Shown here piece by piece: positions 1-9,271 of a DNA stretch of 64,000 nt (the first letter of the stretch is position 1; the number at the start of each line of letters is the position of its first letter). The notes below the pieces were generated by a model, which saw only the letters and a program-made list of their open reading frames with translations, ran no database searches and was not told where the DNA came from. The translations under genes were made by a program, and so were the position numbers. Origin of the DNA: Amycolatopsis cihanbeyliensis. Lineage in GTDB: Bacteria; Actinomycetota; Actinomycetes; Mycobacteriales; Pseudonocardiaceae. The DNA is taken from assembly GCF_006715045.1 (NCBI RefSeq), contig NZ_VFML01000001.1, positions 5,924,001 through 5,988,000 of the forward strand. Direction: 5' to 3'.

Positions 1-1062
1 GCTCGCCGGGGTGTCCAGGCCGACGGCGTTGCCGACCCGGGAGTGCTTGGTGGGGTATGCCGAGAGCATCAGCGCGATCCGGCGCCGCTCGGGGGGCGTG
101 TGCCGCAACCGCGCGTGGGACAGCGCGATCCGGGCCACCCGGCCCGCGCGCTCGGCGTCCGCCGCGTAGCGGGGCAGGCCGTCGTGGTCCATCTCCTTGA
201 ACGAGAACGGCACGGTGATCAGCCGCCCGTCGAACTCGGGCACCGCCATCTGGTTGCCCGCGTCCAGCGGGGAGAGGCCCTCGTCGTTGTCCTGCCAGGT
301 TTCCCGGTCGCTGGTCAGGCAGAGTGCCTGCAGGATCGGGATGTCCAGCGCGGCCATCTCCGCGATGTCCCATGCCTCGTCATCCCCGCCCGCGCCGGCC
401 TGCGATGGCCGCGTACCACCGGCGGCGAGCACGGTGACCAGCAGGGCGTCGGCCTTGCGCAGCTCGTCCATCATCGCCGGCTCGCGGCTGCGCAGCGAGG
501 CGCAGTAGATCGGCAGCGGGCGCCCGCCCGCGCGTTCCACGGCGTCGGCGAGAACGTGCACGAACGCGGTGTTCCCGGAGAGGTGATGCGCCCGGTAGTA
601 CAGGATCGCGACCACGGGGCCCTCGGCCGGGGACTCGGGGCGGTCCAGCACCCCCCACGCCGGTTGCTCGATGGGCGGCTCGAAGTCGTCCCCGGTGAGC
701 AGCAGGGTGTCGGAGAGGAACCGGTGTAGCTGGGTGAGGTTCTCCGGCCCGCCCTGCGCGAGGTAGGCGTGCGCCTCGGTGGCGATGCCCGCGGGTACCG
801 AGGAGAGTTTCATCAGTTCCGCGTCCGGCGCCTGCTCGCCGCCGAGCACCACCACGTGCTTGCCGCTGGCCCGTACCTGGTCCAACCCCTCCTGCCAGGC
901 GCGCTCGGAGCCGAGGATGCGCACCACCACGATCCGCGCCTCGGCCAGCAGGTCAGGCAGCTCGGCGAGGTCGAGGCGGGCCGGGTTGGCCATCCGGTAG
1001 CCTGCCTCGCTCGCGCGGGCACTCAGCAGATCTGTGTCCGAAGTGGACAGCAACAGGATCAT
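1..1062 (-). CDS. cobN: Cobaltochelatase large subunit CobN (N-terminal part, runs off the window)
   Basis: ATP-dependent insertion of Co2+ into hydrogenobyrinic acid a,c-diamide is done by CobN together with AAA+ and VWA partner subunits. Only the first 354 codons are present; the gene continues past the left edge (the family is about 1,200 residues). Reading leftward from ATG at 1062 the protein begins MILLLSTSDTDLLSARASEA, the typical CobN amino-terminal fold. Later segments such as ILYYRAHHLSGNTAFV and SAYPTKHSRVGNAVGLDTP are highly characteristic of CobN/BchH proteins. A cobalamin riboswitch lies directly upstream, so expression is probably shut down by B12. The likely chelatase partner is encoded at 11609-13603. 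The SD-like GGGAGGAG lies about 14 nt upstream of the ATG. Confidence 0.95.
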   Translation of the reverse strand, partial: MILLLSTSDTDLLSARASEAGYRMANPARLDLAELPDLLAEARIVVVRILGSERAWQEGLDQVRASGKHVVVLGGEQAPDAELMKLSSVPAGIATEAHAYLAQGGPENLTQLHRFLSDTLLLTGDDFEPPIEQPAWGVLDRPESPAEGPVVAILYYRAHHLSGNTAFVHVLADAVERAGGRPLPIYCASLRSREPAMMDELRKADALLVTVLAAGGTRPSQAGAGGDDEAWDIAEMAALDIPILQALCLTSDRETWQDNDEGLSPLDAGNQMAVPEFDGRLITVPFSFKEMDHDGLPRYAADAERAGRVARIALSHARLRHTPPERRRIALMLSAYPTKHSRVGNAVGLDTPAS

Positions 1063-1104
1063 GGCGCGACGGTGCTCCTCCCGGGGGTGTCCTCGCCCCC
1101 GCTC

Positions 1105-1245
1105 GCGGGCTGGCGTCGGCCGGAGTTCCTGGCTCCCGGGTGAGCGCCCGGTCACAGTCGCGGGACGGCCCCGGATTCCCACCGGGTTCCTCCACTGCCG
1201 ACGCGCTGGTCAGTGTTCACTCTCCGGTCACGGCGGTACCGGAGT
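1105..1245 (-). promoter_or_regulatory. Cobalamin riboswitch upstream of cobN
   Basis: Read on the minus strand, the conserved core elements appear in the right order: GAGGAACCCGGTGGGAATCC, then GTCCCGCGACTGTGACCGG, then the B12 box GGGAGCCAGGAACTCCGGCC. These match the core of adenosylcobalamin riboswitches. The box ends about 50 nt before the cobN ATG, and the cobN ribosome-binding site lies just downstream, so control could act on translation or on termination. The outer limits of the element are approximate because P1 pairing was judged by eye. Confidence 0.9.
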
Positions 1246-1288
1246 CAAGGTGAGGCTACCGGCATGCCTACCGGCTCCCCTTACAGTG

Positions 1289-2479
1289 ATGAGCATGGTC
1301 ATCCCTGCCCGCGCCCGCACCGACGCCTGCCCTGGCGTGCTGGCCACGCACGATGCGGCCGACGGGGCGCTGGTGCGGGTGCGGTTGCCCGGTGGCGCCA
1401 TCGGTGCCGCCCAGCTGCGCGCGCTCGCCGGTATCGCCGAGGAGCTCGGCGATGGTGCGGCGCATCTCACATCCAGGGCGAACGTGCAGCTACGCGGGCT
1501 GCCGAGGGACGAGCCCGCGCTCGCGCGGCGGCTGGCGGCGGCTGGCCTGCTGCCCGCGCCGGAGCACGAGCGGGTACGCAACTACCTCGCCTCACCGGCC
1601 AGCGGCCACTTCGGTGGCCTGCTGGACGTGCGGGAACACGTCCGTGCGCTGGACCGGGCGGTCCGCGAGCGGCCCGCGCTGGCCGGGCTGCCGGGGCGGT
1701 TCCTGTTCGCCGTGGACGACGGGCGCGGCGACGTGGCCGGCGAGGGCGCCGACCTGTGCTGGCGGGCGGTGGACGCAGGCACCGGGGCCCTGCTGCTGGA
1801 TGGCACCGACACCGGATTACGGATCCCGGCCGCCCGCGTGGTGGAGACGCTGGTCACCGGGGCGGAAGCCTTTCTCGCCGTGCGGGGACGGGGCGAGGCG
1901 GCGGCCTGGCGGGTCGGCGAACTGCCGGACGGGGGCGCGGGAGTGGTCGCGGCCGTGGCGGGGTTCGGCGAGCGCCGCCGGCCGGTCAGCCTGCCGACCC
2001 GGCCGGGACCGGCACCCGGCCGGTACGCCCGGGACGGCGGCGGGTACGCGACCTGCGTGGCTCCGGTGTTCGGGAGGTTGCCCGCCCCGGTGCTGCGGCT
2101 GCTGGCCGAGCTGGTGCCGGAGGCGGTGGTGACCCCGTGGCGAACCCTGCTGCTGCCGGGCTGCGCGGACGACGAGCCGCTCGCCATGGCGGGGCTGGTG
2201 GTGGCCGCGGAGGATCCCGTGGCCGGGATCAGCGCCTGCATCGGGCGGCCGGGCTGCGCGAAGTCCCGCGCCGACGTCCGGGCCGACGCGCGGGCCGTGC
2301 TCCCGGTGCTGCCGCCCGGGACCCGGGCCCACTTCGCCGGGTGCGAACGGCGGTGCGGGCGACCCCGTGGCGACCATGTGGATGTGCTCGCGGACGGGGG
2401 CGGCTACCGGGTGGACGGGGCTTGGGTGCCGGTTGCCGGACTTGCGGATTCGTTGGGAGACAGGGAAGGGACAGCGTGA
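1289..2479 (+). CDS. cobG: Precorrin-3B synthase CobG
   Basis: CobG is the O2-using monooxygenase that converts precorrin-3A to precorrin-3B, the step defining the aerobic cobalamin route. The 396-residue protein has the nitrite/sulfite reductase half-domain layout. The cysteine pattern for a 4Fe-4S centre is present as C317-x5-C323 (CIGRPGC) and C352-x3-C356 (GCERRCGRP). The start is chosen among closely spaced codons: ATG 1289 gives MSMVIP; ATG 1295 lies 7 nt after a TACAGT -10-like box (1282-1287) and would give a leaderless transcript. The stop overlaps cobH by 4 nt (GTGA), so translation is probably coupled. It diverges from cobN across a roughly 230-bp intergenic region. Confidence 0.9.
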   Translation: MSMVIPARARTDACPGVLATHDAADGALVRVRLPGGAIGAAQLRALAGIAEELGDGAAHLTSRANVQLRGLPRDEPALARRLAAAGLLPAPEHERVRNYLASPASGHFGGLLDVREHVRALDRAVRERPALAGLPGRFLFAVDDGRGDVAGEGADLCWRAVDAGTGALLLDGTDTGLRIPAARVVETLVTGAEAFLAVRGRGEAAAWRVGELPDGGAGVVAAVAGFGERRRPVSLPTRPGPAPGRYARDGGGYATCVAPVFGRLPAPVLRLLAELVPEAVVTPWRTLLLPGCADDEPLAMAGLVVAAEDPVAGISACIGRPGCAKSRADVRADARAVLPVLPPGTRAHFAGCERRCGRPRGDHVDVLADGGGYRVDGAWVPVAGLADSLGDREGTA

Positions 2480-3099
2480 TCGACTACATCCGGGATGGGG
2501 CGGAGATCTACCGCCACTCCTTTGCCACCATCCGCGACGAGGCCGACCTCGGCATCCTGCCCGACGACCTCGCGGTGGTCGCGGTGCGGATGATCCACTC
2601 CTGCGGGATGGTCGACCTGGTCGAGGACATGCGCTACTCGCTGGAGGTGGTGGAGGCGGGCCGGGCCGCGCTGGAAGCGGGTGCGCCGATCCTCTGCGAC
2701 GCCGAGATGATCGCCAGCGGGATCACCCGCAAGCGCTTGCCCGCGGCCAACGAGGTGGTGTGCACGCTGTCCGAGCCGAGCGTGCCCGGCCTCGCCGAGC
2801 GGATGGGCACCACCCGCTCGGCCGCCGCGCTCGAGCTGTGGCGGGACCGGCTCGCCGGTGCGGTGGTCGCGATCGGCAACGCGCCGACCGCGCTGTTCCG
2901 CCTGCTCGAGCTGATCGAGGAGGGTGCCGGGGTACCCGCCGCGATCATCGGCGTGCCGGTGGGGTTCGTCGGCGCGGCCGAGTCCAAGGCCGAACTGGCG
3001 CACCGCGCACCCGCCCCGTACCTGGTGGTCGAGGGGCGCCGCGGGGGCAGCGCGCTGGCGGTGGCCGCGGTGAACGCGATCGCTACGGAGGTGGAGTGA
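2476..3099 (+). CDS. cobH: Precorrin-8X methylmutase CobH
   Basis: Moves a methyl group from C-11 to C-12 of precorrin-8x, giving hydrogenobyrinic acid. The 207-residue length is normal for CobH/CbiC. Recognisable family segments include [14 protein letters not shown] with the putative proton-transfer His, [34 protein letters not shown] and [11 protein letters not shown]. It starts at GTG 2476, overlapping the cobG stop codon by four bases, and its own TGA shares one base with the ATG of cobIJ. All three genes therefore form one tightly coupled rightward unit. Confidence 0.95.
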   Translation: MIDYIRDGAEIYRHSFATIRDEADLGILPDDLAVVAVRMIHSCGMVDLVEDMRYSLEVVEAGRAALEAGAPILCDAEMIASGITRKRLPAANEVVCTLSEPSVPGLAERMGTTRSAAALELWRDRLAGAVVAIGNAPTALFRLLELIEEGAGVPAAIIGVPVGFVGAAESKAELAHRAPAPYLVVEGRRGGSALAVAAVNAIATEVE

Positions 3100-4733
3100 T
3101 GGGCGGCGGGCAGACCGGCACCCTGTGGGGTGTCGGCCTCGGTCCCGGCGATCCCGAACTGCTCACGGTCAAGGCCGCGCGGTTGATCGAGGCCGCGGAC
3201 GTGATCGCCTATCACAGCGCGCGGCACAAGCGCAGCATCGCGCGCTCGGTGGCCGAGCCGTACCTGCGCGCGGGGCAGATGGAGGAGGCGCTGGTCTATC
3301 CGGTCACCACCGAGACCACCGACCACCCCGGCGGCTACGAGGGCGCGATCGCCGAGTTCTACGAGCTGAGCGCGAAACGGCTCGCCGAGCACCTGGACGC
3401 GGGCCGGGACGTGGTGCTGCTGTGCGAGGGTGACCCGTTCTTCTACGGCTCCTACATGTACATGCACGAGCGGCTTGCCGACCGCTACCGTGCCCAGGTC
3501 GTGCCCGGGGTGACCTCGGTGAGCGCGGCCTCCGCGGTACTCGGCAGGCCACTGGTGCAGCGGGACGAGGTGCTCACCCTGCTGCCGGGCACGCTGCCCG
3601 CGCCGGAGCTGGCGCGCAGGCTGGCCGACACCGACGCCGCCGCCGTGCTCAAGCTCGGCCGCACCTTCGACTCGGTGCACCAGGCGCTCACCGAGGCGGG
3701 CAGGCTGGACGATGCCTACTACGTGGAACGGGCCACCTGGCAGGCCCAGCGGGTGGAGCCGCTCGCCGAGGTCGACCCGGCGAGCACGCCGTACTTCTCG
3801 CTCGCCGTGGTGCCCAGCCCGGCGTACGCCGCCAGGACCGCGGGCAACCCGGCGACGGCCGGGCGGCCGGGGGAGCCCCGGGAACCCACCGGAGCCGGCG
3901 GCGAGGTCGTGGTGGTCGGGCTCGGGCCCGCGGGTCCGAGCTGGCTCACCCCGGAGGCCGAGCAGGCCCTCGCCGCGGCCGACCACCTCGTCGGCTACGG
4001 CCCGTACCTGGCCAAGGTGCCGCAGCGGGCAGGCCAGCGCAGGCATGCCTCCGGCAACCGGGTGGAGGCCGAGCGCGCGCTCGAGGCACTGGAGCTGGCC
4101 CGCGGCGGTGCCGGGGTCGCGGTGGTGTCCTCCGGCGACCCCGGGGTGTTCGCGATGGCCTCCGCGGTGCTGGAGCAGGCCGAGGACGAGCGGTGGAGCG
4201 GCGTCGGGGTCCGCGTGCTGCCCGGGGTGACCGCCGCGCAGGCCGCGGCCTCCCGCGTCGGCGCGCCGCTCGGGCACGACTACTGCGTGCTCTCGCTGTC
4301 CGACCGGCTCAAGCCGTGGGAGGTCATCGAGCGCAGGCTGGACGCGGTGGGCGCGGCCGACCTGGCGCTGGCCATCTACAACCCGGCCTCGCGCAGCCGC
4401 ACCACCCAGCTCGCCGCCGCGGTGGATGTGCTGCTGCGGCATCGCTCGGCGGAGACCCCGGTGGTGGTGGCCAGGGACGTCGGCGGGCCGGAGGAGTCCG
4501 TGCGGGTACACACCCTCGGCACCCTCGATCCGTCCGAAGTGGACATGCGTTGCCTGCTGATCGTCGGCTCCTCCCGCACCCGCGTGCGGGCGCGGGAGGG
4601 CGGCGGCAGCACGGTGTGGACCCCGCGCTCCTACGACCCGGATCCGGTCAGCGGGTCGGCGCGGTCCCGTCCGGCTGGCTCGGCCCCGGGCCCGGGGACC
4701 ACCAGCCCGGCCGGACCCGCTGGCTCCTGGTGA
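3099..4733 (+). CDS. cobIJ: Bifunctional precorrin-2 C20 / precorrin-3B C17 methyltransferase CobIJ
   Basis: One 544-residue polypeptide joins two SAM-dependent tetrapyrrole methylases, the same fusion as in mycobacteria. Residues about 1-245 are CobI: GVGLGPGDPELLTVKA at the amino end, LLCEGDPFFYGSYMYM and VVPGVTSVSAASAVLGRPL. A Pro/Gly-rich linker (about 246-265) leads to CobJ from about residue 268: VVVGLGPAGPSWLTPEA, VVSSGDPGVFAMAS, VLPGVTAAQAAASRVGAPLG and AIYNPASRSR. The last about 30 residues are low-complexity Ser/Pro/Gly and have no family counterpart I recognise. They are encoded by DNA that overlaps the end of the convergent emb gene (4648-4733). Start ATG 3099 overlaps the cobH stop by one base. 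Confidence 0.93.
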   Translation: MGGGQTGTLWGVGLGPGDPELLTVKAARLIEAADVIAYHSARHKRSIARSVAEPYLRAGQMEEALVYPVTTETTDHPGGYEGAIAEFYELSAKRLAEHLDAGRDVVLLCEGDPFFYGSYMYMHERLADRYRAQVVPGVTSVSAASAVLGRPLVQRDEVLTLLPGTLPAPELARRLADTDAAAVLKLGRTFDSVHQALTEAGRLDDAYYVERATWQAQRVEPLAEVDPASTPYFSLAVVPSPAYAARTAGNPATAGRPGEPREPTGAGGEVVVVGLGPAGPSWLTPEAEQALAAADHLVGYGPYLAKVPQRAGQRRHASGNRVEAERALEALELARGGAGVAVVSSGDPGVFAMASAVLEQAEDERWSGVGVRVLPGVTAAQAAASRVGAPLGHDYCVLSLSDRLKPWEVIERRLDAVGAADLALAIYNPASRSRTTQLAAAVDVLLRHRSAETPVVVARDVGGPEESVRVHTLGTLDPSEVDMRCLLIVGSSRTRVRAREGGGSTVWTPRSYDPDPVSGSARSRPAGSAPGPGTTSPAGPAGSW

Positions 4734-7700
4734 CCACCGGCTCCCGGGTGTCCTTCGCGTACGGCTCCACGGACAGCAGCCGGCCCCAGGTCCGCTCGGG
4801 TTCGTCGGCCAGGAAGCTCGGCACCTCGGGCTGGTCGGCGACCTCCTCCAGCCAGCCGTTCGGCCCGCCGCCCTTGCTGCTGGCCCAGTCGGCCTCGGGC
4901 GCGAGGTCGGCCGCGGTCAGCCGGTACTCGGGCACCTCGGCGATCCCGTCGTGCGAGGCGGCCGGGATCAGGCACGGGTAGACGAAGGATGTCGGCCAGT
5001 CCATGTAGACCGGTTCGTCGCCGACCTTGTCGGTGAGGGTGGTGAAGGTCGGGACCCGCGGCGCGGTCACCGCGACCCAGCCGTCCTCGGTGAAGTCGTC
5101 GTCCGCGGCCACGATCCGCGCCGCCGTCGCCCCCGGCGGGGCCTCGTCCAGGTTCAGCCGGACATCGCCCCAGCCGCCGACCCCGCCGCCCGTGCCGAGC
5201 ACCTCCTTGTTCCCGACCACCCGGATACCCTCCGGGGTCGGCCTGCCGAACTCGACCCGCACGCTGGTCGCCTTGCCCGGCGCCGCCGCCACAGCCATCA
5301 CCAGCTGCCCACCGGCGGGCCGCTCGGCCAGGTCGTACCACTCGGTGCGCAACTGGCCGGTCGGGGTGGTGCGCTCGTCGTAGCTGCTCCACATCGGAAC
5401 GGTGCCGGTGGTGAACCCGTGCGGTGGCTCGGCGATCGGGTCGTCGGTCAACGCGGCCCTGGTGTGGAAGCCGGTCTGCGTGGCGCCGTTGCCCTCGTCG
5501 TTGTCCGGCAGGTCGCCCGGTTCGGCGGATTCGTCTCCGGCGGGCTCGTCCTCCACGGTGGCCTGCTGCCCGGCGGGCAGCGGGGCCAGCATGCTGGAGA
5601 TCGGGTCCCGCTCCACCATCACGTGGTCCGCGAGGTTGCAGCTCTTCCCGAACAAATGCTCCACATTGGCCTCGCCGAGGCTGTAACTGTGGTGTTGCCC
5701 GGTGATCGCGGCGATCATGCTGGCGAACCCCGCCGCGGCCACCAGGCCGCAGACGACCACAAGGGACAGTGAGCCGAATCGCAGCGCGCGGCCCCTGCCT
5801 TCCGGCAGCGGTGGTGGCAGGCCGGGACGCTGGGCGCGGATGTTCTCGATGAAGGCGACCACGGCCACGGCAGCCGCGCCGATCAGCAGGATGGTGGAAA
5901 GGCCGAGCCCGCCGATCATGGGGGCCCGGTCGGCCCAGGGCACGCCGAAGTCGGAGACGAACCAGTAGGCGTTCGGCCCGGTCAGCGCCAGCGCGGCGAC
6001 CACGAGTAACCCGGAGACGAACGCGGCCCGGTTGCGCCGGGACCGCAGCACGGTGGTGCTGACGGCCAGTGCCGTGAGGGCCGCCATGGCCGCGCCCACC
6101 GCCGCGAAGGCGCCGAAGTGATGTGTCCACTTGGTCGGGGTGAGCGCCAGTAGCAGGAAGAACAGCGCCACCGTGGCGATCAGCCTGCGGCTGGGTCCGA
6201 GCGCGGCGCCCGGGATGCGGCCCCTGCGCAGCAACACCACCAGGCAGGTACCCGTGCACAGGATCAGCAGCAGCACCGGGAACCGGCGCGCGGCCGAACC
6301 GTCCGCTGTGGAGCTGAACAGCAACTCGTAGCGGAACAGTTCCTCGAACCAGGACAGGCTGGGTCCCACCAGGCTGCGCAGCCGGGTGGCTTCGGTGACC
6401 GTGGCGAAGGTCTGGTCGGCGAACACCACCACCAGCACCAGCATCCCGGAACCGAGGATCGGCGAGAGCACCGGCACCCAGCTGCTCGCCTTCGCGCGCT
6501 GGCGCAGTAGCTGGAACAGCGGGCGCGCGGCCACGATGAACGGCGCCACGGCGAGCAACCCGGTCGGTGTGGCCGCCAGGGTGAACGCGGCCGCCAGCAG
6601 GCCGAGGCACAGCGGGAGCAACCTGCGCGTGACCAGTGCCCGCTCCACCGCGCACAGCGCGAGCAACGAGCCGACCGCGGCCACCGGCTCCGGGCGCACA
6701 CCGTTGTTGTAGGGCATCCACCAGACCAGGAACACCGCCGCGGCGGCCCAGGCCGCCGCGCCGCTGACCCGGACCTCCTTGCCCAACCGGGGCATCACCT
6801 CGCGGCTGATCAGCAACCAGCTGACCACGCCGAGCAGGAAGGAGGGCAGCCGGATCCACGGCGGCACCGTGCTGACGTTCGTCATCAGCTCGTAGACGTG
6901 GTAGAACCAGCCGAACGGGGCCTCGGCCACGCCGAACCATCGGTGATAGTTGGTCAGGTAGCCGACCTCGTCGGCCACCCGCGACATGGTCAGGATATAG
7001 CCGTCGTCCGAGGTGACCGGCCCGATGAACACCCAGACGCCGAGCGCGGCGATCACCGTGACGTCCCGCGCGGTCAGGTGCCACCAGCCGATCGGCGCCC
7101 ATCGCGGTGCCCTGCGGGCCACCCCGCTGTCCAGCCGGTTCACCGCGATCAGGCAACCGAGCAGGGCCAGCACCCCGAGCACCCCGATGACGATCTTCAG
7201 CGTGGTGGGCGAGGACTGGTACCGGGTGTCCGGGGTGATCGACACGTCCAGACCCGCGGTGGGGTCAGCGCCCGAGTCGATGTCGGAGTAGATGCCGACC
7301 ACCCGCGGTCGGACGTCCCCGTCCTCGTCGTGGATCGGCGTGCCAGCCACGCTCACCGTCGTCCTCGTGGCGTCCGAGGCGACGTCGACCTGGCAGCCCT
7401 GCGGTGGCAGCGGTTGCCGGGCGATCTGCTCCCCGCGGTTGGACGCGACCAGCAGGTTGTTGTCGATTCGCAGTTGCATACCCGCGCCCTCGTCGGTGCG
7501 GGCATCGGGCACGGTGGAGAACAGCAGCGCGTCACCCGGCGTGCGCGCGTCCAGCGAGCGCACCGTCTCGCACGGGATGGTCACCCGCATGTCCTGCGCC
7601 CAGTAGCCGGTCAGCGGGGCGTTGACCGGGCGGGTGTCGGTGCCTGCGGGCCAGCTGATCCGCGCCGTGTCCTGCACCACCGGCAGGAAGGGGAAAGCCA

Positions 7701-7845
7701 GCGCGCAGGCGGCGGAGACGAGGCCGAGTACGACGGCCAGCCGACGCCACCGGCGGGTGCGTGGCGGCACCATGTCCGCTCTCGCGGTCGCCGGGGTGGG
7801 CGACTCGTCGAGAACCTCGGAGTTGGAGAACATGGCTGGCCGCAT
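4648..7845 (-). CDS. Emb-family arabinosyltransferase
   Basis: Membrane GT-C enzyme that adds arabinofuranose from decaprenyl-phosphoryl-arabinose to arabinogalactan or lipoarabinomannan outside the membrane. The length (about 1,065 residues) fits EmbA/B/C. An amino-terminal TM (VVLGLVSAACALAFPFLPVV) is followed by a periplasmic region, then the catalytic loop PVTSDDGYILTMSR (acidic pair near residues 280-281) with RWFG and PFGWFY. A run of TM helices and the family motif LTPTKWTHHFGAFAAVG follow, then a large soluble carboxy-terminal domain. Which of EmbA, B or C it equals cannot be decided by eye. ATG 7845 is preferred because TAGCGT lies 8 nt upstream (leaderless pattern); TTG 7854 and ATG 7833 are alternatives. 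It overlaps cobIJ tail to tail by 86 bp. Confidence 0.9.
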   Translation of the reverse strand: MRPAMFSNSEVLDESPTPATARADMVPPRTRRWRRLAVVLGLVSAACALAFPFLPVVQDTARISWPAGTDTRPVNAPLTGYWAQDMRVTIPCETVRSLDARTPGDALLFSTVPDARTDEGAGMQLRIDNNLLVASNRGEQIARQPLPPQGCQVDVASDATRTTVSVAGTPIHDEDGDVRPRVVGIYSDIDSGADPTAGLDVSITPDTRYQSSPTTLKIVIGVLGVLALLGCLIAVNRLDSGVARRAPRWAPIGWWHLTARDVTVIAALGVWVFIGPVTSDDGYILTMSRVADEVGYLTNYHRWFGVAEAPFGWFYHVYELMTNVSTVPPWIRLPSFLLGVVSWLLISREVMPRLGKEVRVSGAAAWAAAAVFLVWWMPYNNGVRPEPVAAVGSLLALCAVERALVTRRLLPLCLGLLAAAFTLAATPTGLLAVAPFIVAARPLFQLLRQRAKASSWVPVLSPILGSGMLVLVVVFADQTFATVTEATRLRSLVGPSLSWFEELFRYELLFSSTADGSAARRFPVLLLILCTGTCLVVLLRRGRIPGAALGPSRRLIATVALFFLLLALTPTKWTHHFGAFAAVGAAMAALTALAVSTTVLRSRRNRAAFVSGLLVVAALALTGPNAYWFVSDFGVPWADRAPMIGGLGLSTILLIGAAAVAVVAFIENIRAQRPGLPPPLPEGRGRALRFGSLSLVVVCGLVAAAGFASMIAAITGQHHSYSLGEANVEHLFGKSCNLADHVMVERDPISSMLAPLPAGQQATVEDEPAGDESAEPGDLPDNDEGNGATQTGFHTRAALTDDPIAEPPHGFTTGTVPMWSSYDERTTPTGQLRTEWYDLAERPAGGQLVMAVAAAPGKATSVRVEFGRPTPEGIRVVGNKEVLGTGGGVGGWGDVRLNLDEAPPGATAARIVAADDDFTEDGWVAVTAPRVPTFTTLTDKVGDEPVYMDWPTSFVYPCLIPAASHDGIAEVPEYRLTAADLAPEADWASSKGGGPNGWLEEVADQPEVPSFLADEPERTWGRLLSVEPYAKDTREPVVTRSQRVRPGWWSPGPGPSQPDGTAPTR

Positions 7846-7904
7846 CGGGGGCAACGCTAGCCAACAGCCAGTACGGACTTGTGTCGGGCTCCCGACCCGA
7901 CCGG

Positions 7905-8537
7905 TTAGCGGGCAAACCTTTCCCTGTGGACGGCCGCTCGCAACGGCCGCCTGCGCCGCCAGTCGTGTCGCTCGAGGTCAGGAACGGACGCCAGCTCCGT
8001 TACCGGACCGAGGCACAGCCAGGCCACCGGCCGCACCCCGTCCGGGATGCCGAGCAACTCGGCGAGGAAGGGCTCCCGGTAGAAGCTGACCCAACCGACG
8101 CCGAGACCTTCCGCGGTCGCCGACAGCCACAGGTTCTGGATCGCCAGGCAGACCGAGTACAGGCCGGCGTCGGCGATCGCGTGCCTGCCGAGCACGTCCG
8201 GAGCGCCACGCCGGGGGTCGTAGGTGACCACCACCCCCATGCTGGACTCGCGGATCCCCTCGATCTTGATCCGGGAGAACCGCTCGGCCCGCTCGCCGGT
8301 GAGGGAGTCCGCGAACACCTGGCGCTCGGCCCGCACATGCTCGGCGAAGGACTGCCGGGTCCCGGGATCGGTGACCAGCACGAAATCCCACGGCTGGGTG
8401 AGCCCGACGCTGGGTGCGGCGTGCGCGGCCTCCAGCACCCGCTCCAGCACCTCCTCGTCCAGCGGCTCCCCGGTGAACTCCGCGCGTACATCCCGGCGCC
8501 GCCGCACCACCTCGTAGAACGCTTCCAATCCCGTCAT
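7905..8537 (-). CDS. bluB: 5,6-Dimethylbenzimidazole synthase BluB
   Basis: BluB is a flavin-destroying nitroreductase-fold enzyme that makes 5,6-dimethylbenzimidazole, the lower ligand of cobalamin, from FMNH2 and O2. The 210-residue protein shows RRRRDVRAEFTG near the start, AAHAAPSVGLTQPWDF, the segment with RQVFADSLTGERAERFSRIKIEGI, and TAEGLGVGWVSFYREPF, all typical of BluB rather than general nitroreductases. ATG 8537 is chosen because it overlaps the cobK stop as ATGA; a GTG 12 nt upstream is possible. Last cobalamin gene of the leftward arm, followed after about 60 bp by emb. Confidence 0.92.
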   Translation of the reverse strand: MTGLEAFYEVVRRRRDVRAEFTGEPLDEEVLERVLEAAHAAPSVGLTQPWDFVLVTDPGTRQSFAEHVRAERQVFADSLTGERAERFSRIKIEGIRESSMGVVVTYDPRRGAPDVLGRHAIADAGLYSVCLAIQNLWLSATAEGLGVGWVSFYREPFLAELLGIPDGVRPVAWLCLGPVTELASVPDLERHDWRRRRPLRAAVHRERFAR

Positions 8538-9271
8538 CCCAGTACCCACTCCAGTGCCGCTCGAACGTCCCGCACGGTCCGTACCTCCTGCCGCGCCGGT
8601 CTACGGACGATCACGACCGGGAGGCCGAGATCCGCCGCGGCGGTGAGTTTCGCCGAGGTCAGCGACCCACCGCTGTCTTTGGTGACCAGTACCTCGATCC
8701 GGTGCGCGCGCATCAGCGCGGTCTCCCCGGCCACGGTGTAGGGGCCGCGGTCGAGCAGCACCTCGCACGCGGGTGGCAACGGTGGCGCGGGCGGGTCCAC
8801 GCACCGCGCCAGGAACCACAGGTCGTCGTGCCCGGCGAAGGCGGCGAGTCCCTGCCTGCCGGTGGTGAGGAACACCCTGCCGCCCAGCCCCGGCAACGCG
8901 GCGGACGCGGCGTCCAGCGAGTCCACCCAGTGCCTGCTCCCGCCCGGTGACTCCGGCCAGCCCGGCCGTTCCAGGCGCAGCAGGGGGACCCCGGCCGCGC
9001 GGGTGCCGTCCAGCGCCGAGGCGCTGATCCGTTCGGCGAACGGATGTGTGGCGTCCACCACGGCATCCACCGCGTGTTCGGTCAGCCAGCGGGCAAGGCC
9101 CTCCGGGCCGCCGAACCCGCCGACACGCACCTCGCCCTCGGGCAGCCGCGGTCGCGCCACCCGCCCGGCCAGCGAGGATGTCACCGCCACCCCGCACCCC
9201 ACCAGCGCGGCGGCCAGCTCCCGCGCCTCGGCGGTGCCGCCGAGAACCAGCACCCTCGGACGCTGCCTCAT
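8534..9271 (-). CDS. cobK: Precorrin-6A reductase CobK
   Basis: NADPH-dependent reduction of precorrin-6A to precorrin-6B. The 245-residue protein starts with a dinucleotide-binding stretch (RVLVLGGTAEARELA). It contains VDAVVDATHPFAERIS, GRVFLTTGRQGLAAF, LLDRGPYTVAGE and VTKDSGGSLTSAKLTAA, all hallmarks of CobK/CbiJ. ATG 9271 overlaps the cobM stop (ATGA) and its own stop overlaps bluB the same way. Confidence 0.95.
   Translation of the reverse strand: MRQRPRVLVLGGTAEARELAAALVGCGVAVTSSLAGRVARPRLPEGEVRVGGFGGPEGLARWLTEHAVDAVVDATHPFAERISASALDGTRAAGVPLLRLERPGWPESPGGSRHWVDSLDAASAALPGLGGRVFLTTGRQGLAAFAGHDDLWFLARCVDPPAPPLPPACEVLLDRGPYTVAGETALMRAHRIEVLVTKDSGGSLTSAKLTAAADLGLPVVIVRRPARQEVRTVRDVRAALEWVLG

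Noticed and set aside
2634..4511. Long minus-strand open frame (625 codons) opposite cobH-cobIJ
   Set aside because: It is antisense to clear cobH and cobIJ sequence, is rich in Arg/Gly/His/Pro as expected from third-position GC bias, and has no recognisable domain.
6898..7860. Plus-strand open frame opposite the start of emb (320 codons)
   Set aside because: It is the shadow of the emb coding strand: Arg/Gly/Pro/His-rich, no domain, no SD.
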